From: a virus
IMG/VR virus record: IMGVR_UViG_3300044692_000034
Coordinates: 62,001 to 126,000 of that record
Direction: 5' to 3' (one strand)
Length of the DNA: 64,000 nucleotides
This document shows positions 33,273 through 40,286 of this stretch, in pieces (position 1 is the first letter of the stretch; each line of letters opens with the position of its first letter). The notes under the pieces were generated by a model, which did not search any database, was not told the DNA's origin, and saw nothing but the letters and a program-made list of their open reading frames with translations. A program made the translations under genes and the position numbers.

Positions 33273-34352
33273 CTACTCCTCGTCGCTTACAGGCTCATCT
33301 TGCCGGCGCTCAGATGCGCCCATCCACACCCTGGACCCGAGGGACTTGTCCCAGTCGGAGAACTCCTGCGTGGCCGGCGTCTTCGACTCCACGCGGTCGA
33401 AGGAGCCGAGCCTACCACCAAGGTTGTCGACGAAGTGGACGAGGGTGGCAGCGCGTGTCGCCGGCGCCACACTCGCGCCGTGCTCAACCCTGCCGTGGTG
33501 CGAGCAGATGATGTGCAGCAGCTCATCAAACAGTGCGTTGTCGTCAAAGTCTTCTGAGATCTGCTCGATACATGACGAGACCAGGTGGAACGTGAGCGGC
33601 AGCTCCCCGAAGAGCATGCCGTGTGTCGTCATGCTCACCGTGTAGCCGTCGAGCGCGTACACGTTGATCTTGCCGATGTCGTGCAGGAGCGCGCCCGCGA
33701 GAGCCAAGTCGTAGTTGATCTCACCCGGGAAGTTGCCGGCCATGAGACGTACCCCCTCGGCCACCGTCACAGTGTGTTCGAGCAGACCATGCTTGTACGC
33801 CTGGTGGACCTTGAGCGCAGCCGGCGCATCGACGAACCGCTCGTACGTCTCGTCGTCGTTGAAGATCATCGTGAGCAACGAGACGATCGGCGGGCTCGTG
33901 ACCGTCTTGAGCAACGCATCGAGCCGGGCGCATAGGCTCGCCACGGAGTCCTGCGGCCCCTGCACGAGATCGACGATATTGTACTCGTCGTCCTTCGCAG
34001 CCCTAACGTGGAGCTGCCCGTTCGTCATGTTCGGGATGAGCCGTGGCCCGAACTGCTCGTGCACCTCGACGCGGCCTTGCGCACGGAGTATGTCGCCGTT
34101 CTTGACACCGCTCATGCGCTCGACGTCGTCCCATGCGACCATCTCGATCTCACTCGTGCGGTCGGAGAGCATGAACACGATGTACGGGACGCCGTCCTTC
34201 TTCTGCTTGTTCTCGACCTTCGAGACGACGAATGCTTGGTCGATGGCGTCGCCGGCGGTCATCTCGCGTACCGGCTTGCGGCGTTCGATGTACGACAGCT
34301 CGGTAACGGCTGGCGTTTCGGGTTCTGCCACTTCTGTGGTCACGTCCGTCAT
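33273..34352 (-). CDS. YhaM-like 3'-5' exonuclease (OB fold plus HD)
   Basis: 359 aa. N-terminal OB fold (residues about 35-120: AFVVSKVENKQKKDGVPYIVFMLSDRTSEIE...AQGRVEVHEQFG) and a C-terminal HD domain with HQAYKHGLLEHTVTVAEGV, ALLHDIGKI, HGMLFGE and ICSHHG. This is the layout of YhaM/CBF1, manganese-dependent exonucleases active on RNA and ssDNA. In this genome it may work in recombination next to RecT, or in RNA turnover with Ro60. ATGA overlap with the upstream nuclease gene. Confidence 0.85.
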   Translation of the reverse strand: MTDVTTEVAEPETPAVTELSYIERRKPVREMTAGDAIDQAFVVSKVENKQKKDGVPYIVFMLSDRTSEIEMVAWDDVERMSGVKNGDILRAQGRVEVHEQFGPRLIPNMTNGQLHVRAAKDDEYNIVDLVQGPQDSVASLCARLDALLKTVTSPPIVSLLTMIFNDDETYERFVDAPAALKVHQAYKHGLLEHTVTVAEGVRLMAGNFPGEINYDLALAGALLHDIGKINVYALDGYTVSMTTHGMLFGELPLTFHLVSSCIEQISEDFDDNALFDELLHIICSHHGRVEHGASVAPATRAATLVHFVDNLGGRLGSFDRVESKTPATQEFSDWDKSLGSRVWMGASERRQDEPVSDEE

Positions 34353-35599
34353 ATGCTGTCGACCCTTTCTGCGACCTCTTCGAACGCGGCCGTCAGCTCC
34401 GCGTCGGCAGCGTCGTTCTCTTCCTTTGACAGAGGGCCACGGTCGGAGTCGTCAGGCACCCAAATGCCGAACGTCTTGCCGTTGCCGGTCGCGTTGTTCC
34501 GGAACCGCAGCTCCATGCGACCCTTCGCGTTCTTGACCGGGATGGGGCCGTGAGCGGTCACCCACGCCTTGAGCGCACCATGCAACTGGTTCTTCACGTA
34601 TGTTGACTGGACGTACTCGGCGGCTGCTGCCTTGGCCTCCGGTAGCGTCCCTATGCCGCCCTCGAAGACTCTGTCGACGGCGTTGAGCGGGCAGCGCGTC
34701 GGCGCCGAGCAGTAGCCGCAATGGTGCCCAGGAGACGGCGAGAAGATCTCGCTCTTGCTGCCGCCCATGAGCGCACGATCCAGAAGCTCCACCAGCATGG
34801 TCATCTCCTCTCGGAGCGACTCCATGTCAGAGCGGCGAACCATTCCATACCGTGCGACGCCTTCGAACGGGTAGAACTCTCGCAGCTCCACGAACTGCGC
34901 GCTCGGGTACGTCTCCAACGCGAGGAGTCCGTAGAACCGCTGCTGGAAGTACCCGTGGTACGACAGGTGGTCCGGGTCGTCCCAGTGGTCACCCTTGTTC
35001 TGATCCGGGTGGTCACGCGGCGGTCCCTCCGGGGGAGCCTTTCGCGTCGTCTTCCAGTCGAGGATGGTTAGGCCGGGAACGCTGCGTTGCGCGTTGACGG
35101 GCGCGCCGAGGATGGCGTCGGGCTGGCCCGTGATCTGCCTGTTGATGACCTCACCGGTCGTCGGATGCGGATATGACACCGCCGTCGCGAGTCGTCGCTC
35201 CACGGCGATGAGCCGGCGCATACCGAACGTGTTCTCGTGACAGAACTTGATCATGACGATGCGGAGCACGCGGCGCTCACGCGCGCTCGGCAGCACGACC
35301 TCGTCGTCAGGGACGTCGCGTTGCCGACAGACCTCATACAAGATCCGCAGCCCCTCGCCGACCGGCATCTTGACGATCTTGTGGGCGCGCATGTACCGCA
35401 ACACCTGCGCAGCGGCACGATGGAACAAGATGCCTCGGGCCTGCGCGTCGTTGGTGTACTTGCCGCCGCCCTCGAGCCCGAACAACGCGCTGAGCGTGCA
35501 GTCGTCAAAGTTGGCCATGAGCGACTGCCGGTAGTCGGGGTACGCCTCGATGACCTCCGGCAGGGTGCGTGCCGGCAGCGTCCTCTTACGCCTGCCCAT
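34349..35599 (-). CDS. RecB/Cas4-like PD-(D/E)XK nuclease
   Basis: 416 aa. The nuclease core shows GQPDAIL and LTILDWKTTRK (motifs with catalytic Asp and Lys, around residues 155-185), an upstream His in GILFHRAAAQVL, and a C-terminal cysteine cluster CGYCSAPTRCPL, typical of RecB-family nucleases with an iron-sulfur or zinc site. Overlaps recT by 14 bases. It would act as the exonuclease partner that makes single-stranded ends for RecT. Confidence 0.82.
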   Translation of the reverse strand: MGRRKRTLPARTLPEVIEAYPDYRQSLMANFDDCTLSALFGLEGGGKYTNDAQARGILFHRAAAQVLRYMRAHKIVKMPVGEGLRILYEVCRQRDVPDDEVVLPSARERRVLRIVMIKFCHENTFGMRRLIAVERRLATAVSYPHPTTGEVINRQITGQPDAILGAPVNAQRSVPGLTILDWKTTRKAPPEGPPRDHPDQNKGDHWDDPDHLSYHGYFQQRFYGLLALETYPSAQFVELREFYPFEGVARYGMVRRSDMESLREEMTMLVELLDRALMGGSKSEIFSPSPGHHCGYCSAPTRCPLNAVDRVFEGGIGTLPEAKAAAAEYVQSTYVKNQLHGALKAWVTAHGPIPVKNAKGRMELRFRNNATGNGKTFGIWVPDDSDRGPLSKEENDAADAELTAAFEEVAERVDSI

Positions 35600-36722
35600 C
35601 GCCCACCAGCTTCGCGCGCTCCTCCAGGTATTCCGCCTTTGCTGCGTCGAAGCGCTCGCGCAGCTCCTTGCCGGACTTCCGGGCCGCCTCGATGGCCTCC
35701 TTGTCGTCCTCGCCGGTGGCGGTGTCGAGCGCCGCCGTGATCGACGCCGCCTCGGTCATGAAGTCGGTGTGCTTGGTGTGCCACTCGGCGTCGAGCGCCG
35801 CAACCTTCTTGTCATTCTCGAAGTCGTCGAGGTCGGCCGTGGCGGACTCGACCCACGTATCGATGGCGTCCTGCGACGCGCCGCTGACGATCAACTCCAC
35901 CGTGAAGTAGTCGAAGCCGCCGAAGTCCAGCTCCCTGGCGCGGTCGACGATGGCGAGCACCTCGGGCGGGAGCGTCGAGTTCTTGCGGGCCTCGTCGGCG
36001 CCGATCTCCTCGTACTCCGCATCCGTCGAGTTGATCGTCTCGTCCTCTCCCTCGACGATGATGCCGCCGAGCGGAGTCGCCTGCCTGGCCGCCTGCCGCT
36101 CCGCAGCCGCGAGCAGCATGACCGACTTCTGCTTGGACCACGGGGAGTACGACGACGCGTCGGTCGGTTCGTACTGGTCGAGGTACGCGAGGAAGAACCC
36201 CTTCTGCCGGCCCGTCTTCGGGTCCCACACCTCGGCCCACGAGGCGACCATTGGGCCGCGCTTGCTCGGGTGCGCGTAGACGTGCCTGACCTTGCTCGTG
36301 CGGTCGGGCTCGTGCGTGACGGCGAACTGGTCGTTCTCGTGGATGACGTCGCCGCGCATGTCCATGCGGTTGCGCTGGACGATCTTCCGGAGGCCGTCAC
36401 GGCCGACCATGATGAGCAGCTTGCCGGGATTGCCGTTGCGCCCGTTCGACTTGGTGAACCAGATCTCGGACGTGTACGGGTCGAGCCCGTAAGCGAACGC
36501 CAGCTCCAGTGCGCTGGCCAGCTCGTTGTCATCGAGCTTGTCGGCCTTCGAGCGGAGCAGGGCCTTCTGCGTCTCCGGCAGGCTCGACCAGATCGTCTGC
36601 CTGGTCGCGAACTGCCGCTCCTGGCGGCGCTCGGAGACGACCAACTCCCCGCGCTCCACCGGCGGAGGGACAATGAACCCCTCGTCCCTCTCCGTCTTGT
36701 CCTTCGCCTTTGTCTCCGGCAT
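35586..36722 (-). CDS. recT: RecT/Bet single-strand annealing protein
   Basis: 378 aa from ATG at 36722 (MPETKAK; GGGAGAG upstream). The RecT core is clear: ELASALELAFAYGLDPYTSEIWFTK, KLLIMVGRDGLRKIVQRN, WAEVWDPKTGRQKGFF and PWSKQKSVMLLAAAERQAARQATPLGGI. The 130-residue C-terminal tail is charged and helical. It anneals complementary strands during phage recombination and concatemer formation. First large gene of the early block. Confidence 0.9.
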   Translation of the reverse strand: MPETKAKDKTERDEGFIVPPPVERGELVVSERRQERQFATRQTIWSSLPETQKALLRSKADKLDDNELASALELAFAYGLDPYTSEIWFTKSNGRNGNPGKLLIMVGRDGLRKIVQRNRMDMRGDVIHENDQFAVTHEPDRTSKVRHVYAHPSKRGPMVASWAEVWDPKTGRQKGFFLAYLDQYEPTDASSYSPWSKQKSVMLLAAAERQAARQATPLGGIIVEGEDETINSTDAEYEEIGADEARKNSTLPPEVLAIVDRARELDFGGFDYFTVELIVSGASQDAIDTWVESATADLDDFENDKKVAALDAEWHTKHTDFMTEAASITAALDTATGEDDKEAIEAARKSGKELRERFDAAKAEYLEERAKLVGDGQA

Positions 36723-36801
36723 GCCTGCTCTCCCAACTAGACGACAATCGGTTGTTGGGAACACGCTACAAGCCGCACCGGCGGCAAAACTGCCGAACAG
36801 G

Positions 36802-36963
36802 CTACCTCCCTACGACAAGCAGCTCAGTGCCGCACGCGTCGCAGGTGACCTGCTCCCCGTTGCTCACATCGCCCTCTACTTCGAACACCTCTCCGCACGC
36901 CTGGCAATTCAAGCGCGACCAGTGGCCTTCGTACTGCGCGTCTGCCATGAGCGACTCATCCAT
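36802..36963 (-). CDS. Small zinc-ribbon protein
   Basis: 53 aa, read from the ATG at 36963: an acidic start, then NCQACGEVFEVEGDVSNG and VTCDACGTELLVVGR, a complete four-cysteine ribbon. The base sequence keeps the frame open to TAG at 36802. The ribosome binding site is weak; a start at codon 6 is possible. A hairpin CGGCA/TGCCG follows the stop. It lies just upstream of recT. Confidence 0.62.
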   Translation of the reverse strand: MDESLMADAQYEGHWSRLNCQACGEVFEVEGDVSNGEQVTCDACGTELLVVGR

Positions 36964-37130
36964 GACACGACATTAGCTGAGCTGCGCCTTCGAGAAGGCG
37001 TCGCTCTCATCGCGGTGCCTCGGCAGTCGGACGAACCTGAGTGCCATTGAGACGGTGCTTCGAGCTAAAGGCGTCCTCTGTGAACCCAGTGAGTCGGCGC
37101 AGCTCAGCCCGGCGGCACGGTACCAAGACA

Positions 37131-37174
37131 GCGACGCGGCCCGTAGAGGAGGAGAGGATCCCGGGCCGCGTCGC
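37131..37174 (-). terminator. 13-bp hairpin, probable minus-strand terminator
   Basis: Arms 37131-37143 and 37162-37174 are perfectly complementary (GCGACGCGGCCCG); the 18-base loop is purine-rich on the plus strand (GAGGAGGAGAGG). The minus-strand tail TGTCTTGG matches those of other terminators here. What transcript it would end is unclear, as no minus-strand gene lies just upstream. Confidence 0.5.
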
Positions 37175-37493
37175 GTACTCCCCCGCGCACGATTCGGAAG
37201 AGCACGCCGCAGGCTAACCACGCACGAACACGCATCAGCCGACACCTAGCCGAACGGCCGGCAACAAGAAGACGCGGCAGAACTGGAGCCCAGACGAGTT
37301 ATGCGCGTCCTCGTTGATATGGGGGCTACAGCTCTACCGCGCCGCGTGAGCCTACAGCAGCCGTTGCCTCAACTGCTCTGCGGTGGAATCTTGTTTGAAC
37401 CATTTGCAGCTAGCTTCCGAACTGCTTTAGGTGGTGTTCAGATGCTGGGGGGTGAGGGGACGAGCGGACTTCGGGAGATAGCGGACATTCAAT

Positions 37494-37519
37494 CCCCCAC
37501 CCCCCTTCCCCCCGCCCCC
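37494..37519 (-). other. G-quadruplex motif
   Basis: On the minus strand four runs of 5, 6, 6 and 5 guanines are separated by loops of 1, 2 and 1 bases. Short loops and long runs predict a very stable quadruplex. A second G-run (plus strand GGGGGGTGAGGGG near 37447-37459) lies 35 bases away and could pair with the C-rich strand. Confidence 0.75.
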
Positions 37520-37638
37520 ATGAGTCAAAAATGGTGTGCGGAGAACGAGTTAGCGTGGCCCCTTTGACGGGCGAAGCGGCGACGGTGAGTTTCGTGCGAG
37601 GTTGCCGGCCTGTGATGCACGAACTGAGTCGTCCGCAC

Positions 37639-37667
37639 GGTAAGCCGATGCATCTGTTAGGCTTACC
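37639..37667 (+). other. Hairpin upstream of the plus-strand terminator
   Basis: GGTAAGCC and GGCTTACC pair as 8 bp around a 13-base loop that itself contains the palindrome GATGCATC. A weaker GTCTG/CAGAC stem follows. With the terminator at 37698 this could be the body of a small plus-strand RNA, but I found no clear promoter. Confidence 0.35.
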
Positions 37668-37697
37668 GCGTCTGGTGTTGAGCGCGGCAGACCTTAC

Positions 37698-37734
37698 ACG
37701 ACCCCCGGAACGCCAACCGGGGGTCGTGCTCTTT
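37698..37734 (+). terminator. Intrinsic terminator, plus strand
   Basis: Perfect 11-bp stem (ACGACCCCCGG and complement) with an 8-base loop, followed by GCTCTTT. No plus-strand gene precedes it, so it may end a small RNA or insulate the downstream genes from read-through. Confidence 0.7.
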
Positions 37735-37794
37735 CTGGCCGTCATCCTATTCATGTACGCTGCCGCCGTAAGGCCCCATCAACGGAGGTTCAGC

Positions 37795-38133
37795 ATGTCT
37801 CAGCGCCGCCACTTCTGGAACGGCGACACCACGGACCCGGCGCCCGCCCCCGCGCCGAGCCCCGCTCCCACGCCCACCCCGGCGCCGCCGGCCACCATCT
37901 TCGGTCTCACGCTGCCGGCAGGGTGGGTACAGACGGACCACAACTCGTTCACCAAGCCCAACTCGGGTGTGAGCGCCATGACCACCATCGACGGATGGAT
38001 CTTCACGAACATCGCGTACGTCGAAGCAGCAACGTTCTGGGGGCAGATGTCGTCGCAGCCCGGCTACAGCAGCCTGCCGCCCGTGACCAGCGTCTCGACC
38101 ACCGTCACCGTCACCGGCAACGTGGGCGGATAG
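37795..38133 (+). CDS. Pro-rich linker protein with small C-terminal domain
   Basis: 112 aa from the ATG at 37795 with AACGGAGG upstream. After MSQRRHFWNGDTT comes a Pro/Ala/Thr linker (residues 17-40), then a domain with ATIFGLTLPAGWVQTDHNSFTKPNSGVSAM and a Ser/Thr/Val end. No signal peptide. It could be a surface or decoration protein; unknown. One of two plus-strand genes in this window. Confidence 0.6.
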   Translation: MSQRRHFWNGDTTDPAPAPAPSPAPTPTPAPPATIFGLTLPAGWVQTDHNSFTKPNSGVSAMTTIDGWIFTNIAYVEAATFWGQMSSQPGYSSLPPVTSVSTTVTVTGNVGG

Positions 38134-38143
38134 GCTCCCGCCC

Positions 38144-38617
38144 ATGTACAAAACCATTCGCCGCGCGCTCGCGGCGCTACTCCCCCTGGCGGCCGTGCTC
38201 GCCCTGCACAGCTCGTCCGCGCTCGCGTGCACATCGAGCACGCCCACACCGCCGACGCCGTGGCCGGACAACCCCGCCACGACGTACACCGACGCGAACA
38301 CGCACGCGATCGTCTGCTCGACGACGAGCCTGCACATGGGCGACGCCGAGTGGACCCTCGCGAACCTCACGTACGGCGACTGGTGCAGCCGCCGCGAGCA
38401 GTGCCCCATCGACGGCACCGACGCGTGGGTCGGGTCGTGGGACACGCGCCCGCTCAAGCCCGTCCCCGGCCAGCCACGCGAGGTCTTCGCCGAGGTCTTC
38501 TGGTACAACACGACCTGGCGGCAAGCCTGCGAGTACGAAGGCGTCCTCCAAGGCGTCGACGTGAGCATGACCCTGGAGGCCGGCACCGGCCTCTGGGACG
38601 GTTGCTTCAGCTACTAG
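38144..38617 (+). CDS. Secreted cysteine-containing protein
   Basis: 157 aa. Sec signal peptide (residues 1-28, ending ...SSSALA) and a mature domain with six cysteines (CTSST, VCSTT, DWCSRREQCPID, QACEYEG, DGCFSY), probably disulfide-linked. No family recognised. Likely expressed in lysogeny or infection to alter the host surface, but this is inference. Follows the preceding plus-strand gene by 10 bases and ends at a shared terminator. Confidence 0.65.
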   Translation: MYKTIRRALAALLPLAAVLALHSSSALACTSSTPTPPTPWPDNPATTYTDANTHAIVCSTTSLHMGDAEWTLANLTYGDWCSRREQCPIDGTDAWVGSWDTRPLKPVPGQPREVFAEVFWYNTTWRQACEYEGVLQGVDVSMTLEAGTGLWDGCFSY

Positions 38618-38622
38618 CGCTT

Positions 38623-38656
38623 GCGTGGTCCCCGGCTCGTGCGCTGGGGACCACGC
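38623..38656. terminator. Bidirectional terminator between convergent genes
   Basis: Perfect 11-bp stem (GCGTGGTCCCC/GGGGACCACGC) with a 12-base loop between the plus-strand secreted protein and the minus-strand gene ending at 38664. No U-tract on either side. Confidence 0.6.
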
Positions 38657-38663
38657 GCTCAGC

Positions 38664-38864
38664 CTAGAAGACCTCGTGCTCGTCCCAGTTGGGGTCTGTG
38701 AAGTCGCTAGGCGGCTCGATGTGCACGATCGTCCCGTTGATCGACAGCACATCTCCAGGCTTGAGGCGGACGCCTCCTACCCACGCCGCCGTCCCACGGT
38801 CCGTCACCTTCTTATACGTGATTGACTGCCCCGTCACGTCCTTGTCGTTGACTGTGACGGTCAT
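38664..38864 (-). CDS. Small hypothetical protein
   Basis: 66 aa from ATG at 38864 (MTVTVNDKDVTG). Beta-rich with GVRLKPGDVLSINGTIVHIEPP, resembling a small SH3-like or HTH-free fold. A longer reading from 38918 is basic and overlaps the upstream gene. Function unknown. Confidence 0.55.
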   Translation of the reverse strand: MTVTVNDKDVTGQSITYKKVTDRGTAAWVGGVRLKPGDVLSINGTIVHIEPPSDFTDPNWDEHEVF

Positions 38865-38868
38865 GGGC

Positions 38869-39195
38869 TTACGTCCACGCCGCTGTCGGCCGCGACCCTG
38901 CGATCTTTTTCGCCTCATACCAGTCCCCCCTCACGATGAACTTGATCTGTGCGCCGTTGACGATAAAACGATTACTCGCTCGGTCGTACTTGATCTCGTC
39001 GTCGCGGAACTCTTTGCGTAGCTCCACCTCAACCATGCGGCGCTGCTGCTCCGCGTGCGCAAGCGTGTGCGAGAGCACCACCACGTACGCATGCGGCGTG
39101 TCTCGCACGTGCTCCGCCACTGCTCGCACTGCGGCTAGACGCTTTCCGTTACGCCTACCTAGCTGATAGTCGAGTTCTGCTTCCAGCATGCCCAT
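38869..39195 (-). CDS. Small protein with P-loop-like start
   Basis: 108 aa. LGRRNGKRLAAVRAVAEHV resembles a Walker A loop without the final Gly-Lys-Ser/Thr order, followed by YVVVLSHTLAHAEQQRRMV and KYDRASNRFIVNGAQIKFIV, a pattern seen at the start of some phage ATPases. It is too short for a full ATPase. It may be a remnant or an accessory protein; uncertain. Confidence 0.5.
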   Translation of the reverse strand: MGMLEAELDYQLGRRNGKRLAAVRAVAEHVRDTPHAYVVVLSHTLAHAEQQRRMVEVELRKEFRDDEIKYDRASNRFIVNGAQIKFIVRGDWYEAKKIAGSRPTAAWT

Positions 39196-39219
39196 GCCGG
39201 AATGCTCGCACAGAAGACC

Positions 39220-39243
39220 GCCGGCCGCCCTAAGGCGGCCGGC
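39220..39243. terminator. Hairpin terminator
   Basis: Perfect 10-bp stem GCCGGCCGCC/GGCGGCCGGC with loop CTAA. Located before the start of the 108-aa gene, it would stop minus-strand read-through from upstream (tail GGTCTTCTG). Confidence 0.6.
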
Positions 39244-39369
39244 TGAGTCAAGCCCTCACTCACTCCGACGAAGTCCCGTCAACACCCGTAGCCGATGCGG
39301 CAGAGTCCGATCAGAGAGCGACGTTCGAAGGTATTGGTATCGGTGCTGCCGAGCAGCGTACCAAAGACA

Positions 39370-39399
39370 CCACGACCCGAGCCTAAGCCCGGGTCGTGG
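39370..39399 (-). terminator. Terminator of the secreted protein gene
   Basis: 10-bp stem CCACGACCCG/CGGGTCGTGG, 26 bases after the stop at 39425, with minus-strand tail TGTCTTTGG. Confidence 0.7.
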
Positions 39400-39424
39400 C
39401 ACTACACCTGCCGCCGGCGAACAG

Positions 39425-39961
39425 CTAGTACGTCGTCGTCACCGGGCCGGAGACGACGTTGATGTCGATCGCGGGGAACCCGTCCAGGAAGTCCGGCGTC
39501 AGATCGACGACCCACTCCTTCGCGACGCCGTGCTTCGGGTGGTCCACGTCGCGGCAGTACGCCACGATGTGGTCCTCCCAGATGTTGCCGTACGCGTTCG
39601 TGCCCGTGATGTGCGTACCACTCGGGTCGACTGGCGTGCCGATGGAATGCACCTTGCCCTTCGCGCACGTCGCGAGGTCGAACTGGCCGACGAGCCCACC
39701 GGACGACGTCAGGCTCGCGTCGACGCCGTCGATCGCGGCGCAGTCGGCATCGCCAGCCGTGGTGAGCGCGTTGATGTCCGCCTGGTTGACGCTCACCGGA
39801 TTCGCCACCGTGCCGGGCGGACGCCCGTTCAGCGACGCCTTGAACTGGAGGCCGTGGCACTGGTTGTACGGCTTCGTCGGGTTCGCGTGAGCGACCCCGG
39901 GTGCGACGAGCGCGAGCGCCGCAGCGCCCACGGTCACAAAGGCGCGCATGCCCTTGAACAT
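39425..39961 (-). CDS. Secreted hypothetical protein
   Basis: 178 aa. Sec signal peptide (residues 1-26, ending GVAHA) and a mature domain with four cysteines (NQCHGL, DADCAAI, LATCAKG, AYCRDV). AGGAGG lies before the ATG. It is a single-gene unit with its own terminator, typical of a late-acquired cargo gene. Unknown function; the block EDHIVAYCRDVDHPKHGVAKEW looks conserved but is not assigned. Confidence 0.65.
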   Translation of the reverse strand: MFKGMRAFVTVGAAALALVAPGVAHANPTKPYNQCHGLQFKASLNGRPPGTVANPVSVNQADINALTTAGDADCAAIDGVDASLTSSGGLVGQFDLATCAKGKVHSIGTPVDPSGTHITGTNAYGNIWEDHIVAYCRDVDHPKHGVAKEWVVDLTPDFLDGFPAIDINVVSGPVTTTY

Positions 39962-40093
39962 GTGATCCTCCTGGATCGTGCCGGGCTGCTCCCCATTAGA
40001 ACAGCCCTACCAGTTGGGTTCGTGCACTCGACCCCGAGAGCACGTCCGGATACCCGGCGGGCACTCTCCCACAGCACCACCATGAACGCAAAC

Positions 40094-40113
40094 GGGCCGC
40101 ATCTCTGCGGCCC
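40094..40113 (-). terminator. Hairpin terminator
   Basis: Stem GGGCCGC/GCGGCCC (7 bp) with a 6-base loop and minus-strand tail GTTTGCGTT. Lies 78 bases after the tRNA and could end the late transcript. Confidence 0.6.
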
Positions 40114-40163
40114 GATCGCTCACTGCCCGATGTAGTAGTGACTTGGCGGACGGGCTGATCACC

Positions 40164-40179
40164 GACGCCCGTAGGCGTC
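40164..40179 (-). terminator. Short hairpin after the tRNA
   Basis: Six-bp stem GACGCC/GGCGTC with a 4-base loop, 12 bases past the tRNA 3' end. May help define the tRNA 3' end or weakly terminate. Confidence 0.35.
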
Positions 40180-40190
40180 CCCGTCCGATG

Positions 40191-40264
<74 letters not shown>

Positions 40265-40286
40265 ACGGGGAGGAGAAGGTACACGG

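Larger units (their letters stand above)
36964..37794. other. Longest non-coding stretch (origin or control region candidate)
   Basis: I see no convincing gene in these 831 bases on either strand; the open frames here have biased composition and no ribosome binding sites. It contains a 13-bp perfect inverted repeat (37131-37174), a four-run G-quadruplex motif (37494-37519), an 8-bp hairpin (37639-37667) and a terminator (37698-37734). Transcription diverges around it: minus-strand genes to the left, plus-strand genes to the right. That is a common place for an origin or a master control region. Confidence 0.5.

Noticed and set aside
35550-36740. 396-codon plus-strand open frame opposite recT
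   Set aside because: Low-complexity Arg/Leu/Val sequence caused by high GC at the third codon position of recT.
36973-37754. Minus-strand open frames in the non-coding region
   Set aside because: No ribosome binding sites, Arg/Ser/Pro-biased translations, and they cross the quadruplex and hairpins.
38865-38918. Longer start (MRRKRSQGRG) for the 66-aa protein
   Set aside because: The extension is an out-of-frame copy of the upstream gene's end and very basic; the ATG at 38864 follows that gene's stop codon directly.
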